Both the position numbers and the translations under genes were made by a program. Below the pieces are notes generated by a model, which made no database searches, had not been told where the DNA came from, and was given only the letters and a program-made list of their open reading frames with translations. DNA of 64,000 bases from Acidipila rosea. GTDB lineage: Bacteria > Acidobacteriota > Terriglobia > Terriglobales > Acidobacteriaceae. Shown here in pieces: positions 53,972 through 61,999 of this stretch (position 1 is the stretch's first letter; each line of letters starts with the position of its first letter). The stretch is taken from NCBI RefSeq assembly GCF_004339725.1, contig NZ_SMGK01000003.1, forward strand, positions 1 through 64,000, given 5' to 3'.

Positions 53972-56863
53972 TCATTTCCCGGACGGTTGAGTCGCGGTGT
54001 TGACGACATTGCCCGAAATGTCGCGCACCTCCACCGGGCCCAATCCGGCAGCCTTCAGCGCAGGCTCTATCTTGGCGCGATCGCCCGCTGTCACGATGAT
54101 GAGATGATCCGGATGCAGATACTGCTTTGCCGCGCGGGCGACGTCTGCCTGAGTGATGTCCTGATACCTGGCCGGAAGCTTGGAGTAGTAATCGAGCGGC
54201 CGGTCATACACAAACAGGCTTTGAATAGCGTAGGCGATCGCTGAGTTTGTTTCGAAGCGCCCGGGCAGCGAACGGATCGAAGCCTCCTTGGCAGCGGCGA
54301 GCTCCTCCGCCGTGGAGGGATGAACGAGGAAGTTGCGAATCTCGCCCATCATCTCCTTCGCCGCCGGCGCGGTCACATCCGTGCGAACCAGCGAGCCGAC
54401 AAAAAATGCTCCCCCGTCCCTAAATCCCTTGAAACCGGAAAAGGCTCCGTACGTGTAGCCGTGCACCTCGCGCAGGTTCATGTTGATGCGGCTGGCGAAG
54501 GCGGATCCGAGCGTATAGTCCAGAACGTCGAGCAACTCCGAGTCGGGCGAGTTCTCGCGCACGCCGTTGCCTATGGCGAACAATGCCGTCTGCGGCGCGC
54601 CCGGTTTGCTCACGATCACTACATGGGTTGGTGGCGTCTCAGGCGCGGCGGGAATCTGCGGCGCGGCTTCAGCCTGGCTGGTCCACTTGCCAAAGTATTC
54701 GTTGGCGAGCTTCTCAGCTTCGGCGCGGCTCACATCGCCCGTGAGCACCAGCACGGAATCGTTGGGGCCATAGCGATGCTTGTAGAAGCCGGAGATGTCC
54801 TCCGCTGTGATTGCCTTTACGGTTTCGGGAGTGCCGTTGCCGGAGAGGCCATACGGCTGGTCGCCGAAGAGTAATTTTGGTCCCACTCGCATTGCCATCT
54901 GAATGACGTTGTCGGTCTCCTGCGAGATCGTCACCAGGCGCTGCTTGCGGCGGCGTTCGATATCCGCAGTGCGGAACGCAGGATGCAGCGCGACGTCGGC
55001 CAGCAGGTCCATGCCTTCATCCGCATGCGACCTGAGCACGCCCATGCTGATGCCCGCGTAGTCCATTCCGGCATTGGTGTTGATGTGCGTGCCGATGCTT
55101 TCCTGGTCCTCGGCCAGCTTCTCCAGGCTGCGTGACTCAGTGCCGTCACCCATCACCTCGGTGACCAGTGTGGCCAGGCCCGCAGTGGCAGGCTTGTTGT
55201 TATCGCTGCCGGCGCGCGAAACCAGCTCAGCCGTCAGCAGCGGCAACGCGTGCTCTTGCACGAGCAGCACCTTCAATCCGTTGTTCAGCGTGAACTCGGT
55301 GGGAACTGGCAGATGGAAGGTGGGCATGGGTCCCGGAGTGGGTTTGTTCTTGCGCCACTCCTGGGATTTCTCGAATGCAGGCGTGTAAGGATTGGTAATC
55401 TTCACGTTAGCATCGGTGTTGTCGGGGCTGCGCGGCACATCGTGCAGAATCTTCTTGCCGGGCACGCAGTAGACCACGACGGCCGAGTTCTTCGACAGGT
55501 ACTTGTCGGCAGCGGCCTTGCTGCTGGCAATCGTCACCGCCTCCGTCATGGCCACATCCTTGGGCAGAAAATCCGGGTCGCCGGTGTACTGGTTATACCT
55601 GTCCAGCGTGTCTGCCACGCCCCCGAAACCGCCCAGCCGCTGCAGGCCGGTGATCTTCGACGTGAGCGCAAGCGCCTTGGAGGCCTTCACTTCCTCGGCC
55701 GTAGGACCGTCCTGCTGCAGTGTAGCGAGTTCCTTCCAAAAGGTGGCTTCCAGGTCTTCCAGCTTCACGCCGGGCTTGGCCGTGATATCGCAGGATGCAA
55801 TGCCCGTGAGCTTCAGCTCCATCGTGTTGCAGGTGACACTCTGCGCCACCTGCGACTTGATCACCAGCGACCGATCGAGGCGGCTGGCCTTCGCTCCGCC
55901 CAGCGCGAAGATCGCCGCGTCGACACTGTAGGCATCGGGCGCAAACGCAGGGGGCGTGAGCCAGGCAACGCTGAGCCGCGGAAGCTGCACAGTGTCGGTG
56001 ATGGTGGCGCGGCGCTCCGCCGTAATTGGCGGCGTAATCACGTGTACCGGCTCAACCTTAGGTCCACGCGGGATGGGTCCGAAATACCTCGTCAGCAGAT
56101 CTTTCAGCTTCACTGGATCGAAGTCCCCGGCAACGGCGATGGATGCGTTGCTCGGCGTATAAAACTGCTGGTGAAATGCGCGAACGTCGGCGATGCGAGC
56201 AGACTCGATATCAGCGTGGCTGCCGATGACCTCGCCGTAGTATGGATGATTTTTCGGAAAAAGCAGGTGGAAGACCGCCTCATCGGCAACATCGTAGGGC
56301 AAGCCTTCGCGTTGGCGTCGCTCATTGCGAACCACGTCGCGCTGGTTGGCGAGCAGCTTGCGATCCAGGCCTTCCATGAGGAAGCCCATGCGGTCGCTTT
56401 CGAGCCACAGCGCGAGTTCCAGCTGATTGCTGGGCATCGTCTCGAAGTAGTTGGTCCGGTCGAAGTTCGTGGTGCCGTTTACGTCCGTCGCGCCCGCCGC
56501 CTGCACATCCTTGAAGTGCGCCTTCTCGCCGACGTGCTCCGAACCCTCAAACATCATGTGCTCAAACAGGTGCGCAAAGCCGGTGCGGCCAGGGCGCTCG
56601 TTCAGCGGACCAACGTGATACCAAAGGTCGACGGCCACTAGCGGTAAGCGATGATCCTCATGTGTGAGTACGGTGAGGCCGTTGGGCAGCGTGTACTTCT
56701 GGTAGGCGATCGTGGGCAGCTGGCGCGCCTGCGCGGCTTCGGCGGCATGCACTGCAGGGCGTTTCGGAGTTGGCTGCGATGCCTGTGCTACAACGAACGT
56801 GGCCGAGGCGGCCAGTGCAAGCAAGGTGAAGGAGCGCGAAAAAGCACGAGCTTTGGAGTACAC
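53972..56863 (-). CDS. Periplasmic M16 double metallopeptidase
   Basis: A 963-residue insulinase-type protein from a GTG at 56863, preceded by GAGGAGG. A signal peptide (RSFTLLALAASATFVVAQ) is followed by the first M16 domain with the inverted zinc motif HLFEH (GFAHLFEHMMFEGSEH) and the downstream Glu. A linker leads to a second, usually inactive, M16 half (LPLLTAELVSRAGSDN; TVSRAEAEKLANEYFG). Total length and order match the pitrilysin-like double-repeat proteases of Acidobacteriota, which degrade oligopeptides in the periplasm. It is a monocistronic gene. Confidence 0.93.
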   Translation of the reverse strand: MYSKARAFSRSFTLLALAASATFVVAQASQPTPKRPAVHAAEAAQARQLPTIAYQKYTLPNGLTVLTHEDHRLPLVAVDLWYHVGPLNERPGRTGFAHLFEHMMFEGSEHVGEKAHFKDVQAAGATDVNGTTNFDRTNYFETMPSNQLELALWLESDRMGFLMEGLDRKLLANQRDVVRNERRQREGLPYDVADEAVFHLLFPKNHPYYGEVIGSHADIESARIADVRAFHQQFYTPSNASIAVAGDFDPVKLKDLLTRYFGPIPRGPKVEPVHVITPPITAERRATITDTVQLPRLSVAWLTPPAFAPDAYSVDAAIFALGGAKASRLDRSLVIKSQVAQSVTCNTMELKLTGIASCDITAKPGVKLEDLEATFWKELATLQQDGPTAEEVKASKALALTSKITGLQRLGGFGGVADTLDRYNQYTGDPDFLPKDVAMTEAVTIASSKAAADKYLSKNSAVVVYCVPGKKILHDVPRSPDNTDANVKITNPYTPAFEKSQEWRKNKPTPGPMPTFHLPVPTEFTLNNGLKVLLVQEHALPLLTAELVSRAGSDNNKPATAGLATLVTEVMGDGTESRSLEKLAEDQESIGTHINTNAGMDYAGISMGVLRSHADEGMDLLADVALHPAFRTADIERRRKQRLVTISQETDNVIQMAMRVGPKLLFGDQPYGLSGNGTPETVKAITAEDISGFYKHRYGPNDSVLVLTGDVSRAEAEKLANEYFGKWTSQAEAAPQIPAAPETPPTHVVIVSKPGAPQTALFAIGNGVRENSPDSELLDVLDYTLGSAFASRINMNLREVHGYTYGAFSGFKGFRDGGAFFVGSLVRTDVTAPAAKEMMGEIRNFLVHPSTAEELAAAKEASIRSLPGRFETNSAIAYAIQSLFVYDRPLDYYSKLPARYQDITQADVARAAKQYLHPDHLIIVTAGDRAKIEPALKAAGLGPVEVRDISGNVVNTATQPSGK

Positions 56864-57105
56864 GAGATGCCTCCTCAATTGGTGATCCGCAAGTCGCAAG
56901 GATGATAGCAAAGGCCGGGTACATTCCGGTGACGAATCTCTGCAGGAATTATGCCCCGTCGCTGATCATCCTCTTGGCCCGTTATTCTCGCGGGAATCAA
57001 TTTTGTCTCTGAGAATGCGCCAAAATTCCAGCTCAGCTTGGGATGAGCATCTTTCGTTTTACACGCAGCTCGGCTTCCACGTTCGCATTCCACGTTCGCA
57101 GCGGC

Positions 57106-57141
57106 GAAAAGAAAAACCAGTGAGGGTAAGTCCCTCACCGG
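57106..57141 (-). terminator. Intrinsic terminator after the GH31 gene
   Basis: Arms CCAGTGAGGG (57117-57126) and CCCTCACCGG (57132-57141) with one G-T mismatch; on the minus strand the hairpin is followed by TTTTTCTTTTC. It ends the GH31 transcript. Confidence 0.8.
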
Positions 57142-57177
57142 TCTCTTCACCAGCACCGCTACTGAGTTTTAACCAGA

Positions 57178-59583
57178 CTAGCGCTTCATGATTCTCACTA
57201 CGGCACTATCCTTGCCAGCCCAGGCTTCCGCGCCTTTGTGGGTAAGCTTGCCTTCCGCGTCGTTCCAGTGCAGGTGCGTGATGGAGCTGACACCCTTCTC
57301 ATACGCATACGTCGTGCCATCATCGGCGAAGAGAGTGAAGTCGGCATCTGCTCCCGGGTAGACGCGAACAGAGGCAACCGTCTGCTTGTCCCGGGTACTC
57401 TCGATCGTGGATCCAAGGGGCACAATCGAACCTGCCCGAACAAACAGCGGAAGGACATCAATAGGAGCATCAACCGTGATCGTCTGGCCGCCCTTCACTC
57501 GCTCGTTCGTCCAGTAGTTGTACCAATCGCAGCCCGCCGGCAGGTACACCTCACGATGGGTTGCGCCCTGGTCGGTCACAGGCGCCACCAGGAAGGCAGG
57601 CCCAAACATGTACTCGTCCGGAATATTGGCTACCTTCGCATCGTTCGGGAAGTCCATGAAGAGCGCACGCATGAACGGAGCCCCCGTGCGATAACTGCCG
57701 TAGGCAAGCGAGTAGATATAGGGCAGCAATTGATAGCGCAGGCGAAGATACTTCGCCAGAATGGGCTCTGCCTGCTTTCCATAGGCCCATACCTCGTTAT
57801 GCATTCTCTCGCCATGCGCACGCATCACAGGTTGGAAAGCACCCCATTCGAACCAGCGAACAAACAGCTCCGGATAGTCCTCATACACGCCCACGTTACT
57901 GCGCGCATCGGAGGGGTCGATCAGCGGCTTGTGAGCAGCGTGATAGTTAGCAGGAAGAACCGGAGAAAAGAACCCGGCAATATCTGTATCCCAATACGGC
58001 AAGCCCGTTGCCGTGAAGTCGAGCCCCGCTGGGATCGATCGCTTCAGCATGTCCCAGTTCGAGACGATATCGCTCGACCAGAAGACAGTCCCATTACGCT
58101 GCGCTCCCAGATAGGCCGCCCTCGCCAGGATCATGACTCGCCGGCTGTCGCCGAAATCCCGTCGGAAGCCCTCGTACACCGAAGCCGTATGAAACAGCGG
58201 ATAGACATTGTAGTACCGTGTCCCTGAGCCGATGGAAAAGAAGTCCTTGGCCGGATCGATATCCGGTTCGGTTTCGTCCAGCCAGAGGTAGTCGAAGTGA
58301 TCGGGCTTGATGTAACGGTCTCGAATCGTCTCCCAGAACCACTTCGCCGCGGCCGGGTTGGTGGTGTCGATATTCGGCCCGATCACATTGGCGAAGTTTC
58401 CCACATCTGGCGTTCCGTCTGCCTCGTGGATTAGCCAGCCCTTCTGCTTGAGCATGTCGTAGTAGCGCGTTCCAGCTGCAAAATGAGGCCAGACGCTGAG
58501 CAGCGTTCGAAAACCCATCGAATGAAGCTGATCATTCATGCCAGCCGGATCGGGCCAGCGCTTCGGATCCAGATCCATTTCGCCCTGCCGGGTCATGTTG
58601 AGAAAGTCCACCACCATAACATCCGCAGGCAGATGGCGCTCACGATAGCCCTTCGCAACGGCCAGCAGCTGCTCTTGCGTGGGATAGATTGCCTTGCTCT
58701 GGATGTACCCATAGGTCGGCTTAGGAAGCATATGGGTGACTCCCGTCAACTGCCGATAGCCCTCATAGATCTCGTCCGTGTCATTGCCTGCGATGACAAA
58801 GAACGAAACGCGATCACCCACATCGGACGACCACACATTCTGCTGGTTGAATCCAAGATCCACTGTGGTTTGAGAAGGATTGTCCCAGATCAGACCGTAA
58901 CCGCCACTGGACACGATGAACGGAACACAAACCGTCTCGCCGCCAATCTCCTGGTAGTTATGCCAGCAGTGCATCCGGTGATCGCGCAGATCCAGAAAGC
59001 CCTGCTGGTGCTGCCCCAGACCATAGTAGTGCTCTCCACTCGGAGAATCGAAGGTCGCTGCAACGTGATAGCCGAGATCGCCTTTCGAAGCCGCACCAGA
59101 ACTGTTAGGTCGCATCGACCAGTTCCGCATCGTGAGGAGCACTTTGCCCGTCGGCGTGGTGACTGTCACCGTGTCGTTGCCGGGGGAGCGTCCACTGGGG
59201 CCGCCGAAGTACTGATTGCGGAGCTGCTGGTTGATTTCATCCAGTGGCATCCGTCGAGGCTGGAGCGAAGCGGGCAGATCATCAGGGGAGACGCGCACAA
59301 CAAGGCGCCCGGAGCGGTAGACATCCCCTTGCCCATCGTGTTCATGTGTCCAGCCCTGGTCAGAAGGGGCTCCGATAAATCCATAGCCGGGCCGTCCTAA
59401 TGCCTGGGACTTCAGGGTACTCATCGTCACGCGAACGATGTTCGGCGCATACGGCTCAAGTACGATGGTGCTGCCGTTACGCTCGAGGACGAGCTTGCCG
59501 TCTTGAGCATGTGCAAACACCGTCTGCTGAAGGAAGGCTACGAAACAGAGCAGGAGGCAGCTTCTATAGATCGATCGTTTCAT
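57178..59583 (-). CDS. GH31 alpha-glucosidase/alpha-xylosidase-like enzyme
   Basis: An 801-residue exported enzyme with a signal peptide (SCLLLCFVAFLQQTVFA). It has an N-terminal galactose mutarotase-like domain (residues 35-230), the GH31 barrel with the nucleophile in YLWLDETEPDI, the acid/base region in WSSDIVSNWD, and DIAGFFSPV, and a C-terminal beta domain. GH31 members release glucose, xylose or sulfoquinovose from alpha-linked substrates in the periplasm; the W-L-D-E-x-E form is typical of the acidobacterial group. It is monocistronic with its own terminator, divergent from the GH63-like gene. Confidence 0.92.
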   Translation of the reverse strand: MKRSIYRSCLLLCFVAFLQQTVFAHAQDGKLVLERNGSTIVLEPYAPNIVRVTMSTLKSQALGRPGYGFIGAPSDQGWTHEHDGQGDVYRSGRLVVRVSPDDLPASLQPRRMPLDEINQQLRNQYFGGPSGRSPGNDTVTVTTPTGKVLLTMRNWSMRPNSSGAASKGDLGYHVAATFDSPSGEHYYGLGQHQQGFLDLRDHRMHCWHNYQEIGGETVCVPFIVSSGGYGLIWDNPSQTTVDLGFNQQNVWSSDVGDRVSFFVIAGNDTDEIYEGYRQLTGVTHMLPKPTYGYIQSKAIYPTQEQLLAVAKGYRERHLPADVMVVDFLNMTRQGEMDLDPKRWPDPAGMNDQLHSMGFRTLLSVWPHFAAGTRYYDMLKQKGWLIHEADGTPDVGNFANVIGPNIDTTNPAAAKWFWETIRDRYIKPDHFDYLWLDETEPDIDPAKDFFSIGSGTRYYNVYPLFHTASVYEGFRRDFGDSRRVMILARAAYLGAQRNGTVFWSSDIVSNWDMLKRSIPAGLDFTATGLPYWDTDIAGFFSPVLPANYHAAHKPLIDPSDARSNVGVYEDYPELFVRWFEWGAFQPVMRAHGERMHNEVWAYGKQAEPILAKYLRLRYQLLPYIYSLAYGSYRTGAPFMRALFMDFPNDAKVANIPDEYMFGPAFLVAPVTDQGATHREVYLPAGCDWYNYWTNERVKGGQTITVDAPIDVLPLFVRAGSIVPLGSTIESTRDKQTVASVRVYPGADADFTLFADDGTTYAYEKGVSSITHLHWNDAEGKLTHKGAEAWAGKDSAVVRIMKR

Positions 59584-59589
59584 TTTTTC

Positions 59590-59859
59590 CTACATTTCAA
59601 TTTCAAGGCGACGATCGCTCACCTTGGTGCAGGTGAGCGGCGTTGAGTGAGTGGAATGGTGAGACGGATGGGAATCATCAGGAGGCTCGTGGAATGCGCC
59701 CTTGTGGTGGATCCGAGCCTGGTCGTAATCAGGAGCGCGAATCAGCGACTCTATCGACACAATCGAATTTTGAGCTTGTTGTCCGTAAGCAACGACAGAG
59801 ATACACGCGGCCAGAAGCAGCAGACATCGGATACAAAGCATTGGTTGGCTGATTTCCAT
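59590..59859 (-). CDS. Small hypothetical exported protein
   Basis: An 89-residue frame with a signal peptide (LLLLAACISVVAYG), then a Ser/His/Asp-rich tail (PSHHSTHSTPLT). It lies directly upstream of the GH31 gene with 6 bp between them and might be translated from the same message, but no homology is recognised and the tail is low-complexity. Alternatively it is a leader relic. Coding status uncertain. Confidence 0.3.
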   Translation of the reverse strand: MEISQPMLCIRCLLLLAACISVVAYGQQAQNSIVSIESLIRAPDYDQARIHHKGAFHEPPDDSHPSHHSTHSTPLTCTKVSDRRLEIEM

Positions 59860-59962
59860 GTCTAAGCACTTACATCTGAGTTCATGCCTGCCACATCACT
59901 TGGCGGAGATCTCGAATAGCGACCGATTGCTCTCACTGCAAACCATGCGGTATAACTCCTCG

Positions 59963-61915
59963 ATGCCAACCGGGAGCCGATATTCGTTTGTCAAGCCGAT
60001 GCTTTCAATCGGACTAATTGTAATGCCTTTCGCCTCCTGTACGGCCCAGACTCACTCCGTGCCGCCGCTCTCGCCTCAGTACAAGCAGCTGCAGCAGCGG
60101 CTGGCGCGAGGCTGGAACACCTGGGACACGCACAGCGTAATGACACAGGTGCTGCTGCCGGAAGGATTAGCGATTCGCATTGGCGTCAAGCATCAGGGAA
60201 CCGAAGGCTCCGACGGCTTCCTTCCTGCTGCACTGATCGGACGCCAGGGTAAAGAAGAGGAGCGAGTTGTTCCCGGGCCGCACTCCTACAATGGCAGCTA
60301 TTCCGATCTCAAACTGCTGTGGCGAGGACACCAGATTCGCATTCAAAGTGCGCACGACGGAGACGACCTCGTGCTATTGGCCACGCCGCTCACGGCTGCT
60401 GGTGGCTCCTCTCACTTACCCGCCGAAATTGTATTCTCCAGCGGAATGCTCTGGAACCGGCCCGGCGCCGTCGTCAAGACCAGCGGTCGCATGGAAGCGC
60501 ATCTTCCTGACCGCACCGTATCGCTGTTTCTTTCCGGCACGGACAACGGCGATGTCAATGTCCCGATCAAGGGCGCCTACTTTGCCGCAAGTTTGAAAGC
60601 AGCAGTTGGCCTGAGCACCGGCAGACCTCGGAGCATACCGGAGATCGAGAGCATACTGCGACGCGAGCGTAAGGCATATGAGCAATCAATAGCCGGGTCG
60701 AAAGACGAGCGGCCGATTGCCGATGCCATTCAAACCGTGATCGGATGGGACACCATCTATGAGCCGGAGGGCCACCGCGTGATTTCACCGGTGAGCCGCA
60801 TCTGGAACGAGAGCTGGGGCGGATATGTGCTCTTCGACTGGGACACGTTTTTCGCAGCGACACTGGCCGCAGTCGGCGACCGCGATCTGGCCTATGCCAA
60901 TGCGATTGAGATCTGCCGCGAAGAGACGCCTCAGGGCTTCGTCCCGAATTACGCCCGCAGTGGCGGTTGGAAGAGTGAGGATCGCTCCGAACCCCCGGTA
61001 GGATCGATTACGGTTTGGGGACTTTATCAGAAATTCCACGATCGATGGTTGCTGGAAAATACCTTTGCGCCCCTGCTGACATGGAACCGCTGGTGGGCTG
61101 CACATAGGGATCGAGAGGGCTATCTCGTTTGGGGCAGCGATGGCGAGAACCAGCCGGAAAATATCGATGATATGTCCCGCGGAACTCGTGCTGGAGCCAT
61201 CCTCGAATCCGGCCTCGACAACAGCCCCATGTACGACGACGCCACTTACGACAGGCAGACGCACCAGCTGCTCTTTGCCGATGTCGGGCTGATGGGAATG
61301 TATATTGCCGACTGCGACGCCCTGGCAAAGATAGCGGATATTCTCCATAGAAGTTCGGAAGCCGAGGAGCTTCGCAGGCGAGCCGCAAAATATCGCACTT
61401 CGCTGGCTACTTTATGGGATCCTGGCACAGGAATTTTCCTAAACAAGGACCTGCGCACAGGCCGCTTGAGTCACCGTCTTTCGCCCACAAATTTCTATCC
61501 GATGCTCACCCACGCAGCCACTTCTGAGCAGGCCGCGCGAATGGTGGAAGAGCACCTTCTCAATCCAAAAGAGTTTTGGGGTCAGTGGGTCATTCCGTCC
61601 ATCAGCCGAGATGATCCGGCCTTCAAGGATCAAAATTACTGGAGAGGCCGCATCTGGGGTCCCATGAACTATCTCGTCTATCTCGGCCTACAGAACTACT
61701 CTCAACCGGAGGTCAACCACGCCAGAGGTGAGCTGGCGCAAAAGTCATTAGACCTCTTTCTGCGTGACTGGCAAGCGAATGGCCATGTCCACGAAAACTA
61801 TAACGGCGCAACCGGAAGTGGCGATGACGTAACCAACAGCGACCGCTTCTATCACTGGGGCGCGCTGCTGGGGCTCATTTATCTCGATGACCAGGGCTCT
61901 GCTGGCAGACCTTGA
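59963..61915 (+). CDS. GH63-like (MGH1-type) alpha-glycosidase
   Basis: A 650-residue exported enzyme. The start at 59963 gives a lipoprotein-like leader (MPFASCTAQ). The alpha/alpha-toroid of GH63/mannosylglycerate-hydrolase type follows: WNESWGGYVLFDWDTFF, VPNYARSGG, GLDNSPMYDDATYD (the general acid Asp), and near the end YWRGRIWGPMNYLVYLGL and HENYNG. This set is shared by bacterial GH63 and MGH1-like proteins. The substrate is a sugar with an alpha linkage, for example mannosylglycerate or trehalose-like compounds. The context is the GH31 gene. Confidence 0.85.
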   Translation: MPTGSRYSFVKPMLSIGLIVMPFASCTAQTHSVPPLSPQYKQLQQRLARGWNTWDTHSVMTQVLLPEGLAIRIGVKHQGTEGSDGFLPAALIGRQGKEEERVVPGPHSYNGSYSDLKLLWRGHQIRIQSAHDGDDLVLLATPLTAAGGSSHLPAEIVFSSGMLWNRPGAVVKTSGRMEAHLPDRTVSLFLSGTDNGDVNVPIKGAYFAASLKAAVGLSTGRPRSIPEIESILRRERKAYEQSIAGSKDERPIADAIQTVIGWDTIYEPEGHRVISPVSRIWNESWGGYVLFDWDTFFAATLAAVGDRDLAYANAIEICREETPQGFVPNYARSGGWKSEDRSEPPVGSITVWGLYQKFHDRWLLENTFAPLLTWNRWWAAHRDREGYLVWGSDGENQPENIDDMSRGTRAGAILESGLDNSPMYDDATYDRQTHQLLFADVGLMGMYIADCDALAKIADILHRSSEAEELRRRAAKYRTSLATLWDPGTGIFLNKDLRTGRLSHRLSPTNFYPMLTHAATSEQAARMVEEHLLNPKEFWGQWVIPSISRDDPAFKDQNYWRGRIWGPMNYLVYLGLQNYSQPEVNHARGELAQKSLDLFLRDWQANGHVHENYNGATGSGDDVTNSDRFYHWGALLGLIYLDDQGSAGRP

Positions 61916-61999
61916 TCCTCGACTGCGCCACAAGTGATATAGGTCACTGAACTTCCCGCAGTATCCATCTACTCTGAGGAGCAGAAGGAGTTTCAATCG

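Noticed and set aside
55250..56641. 463-residue plus-strand frame
   Set aside because: Antisense to the M16 peptidase, low-information composition.
57238..58227. 329-residue plus-strand frame
   Set aside because: Antisense to GH31, no recognisable domain.
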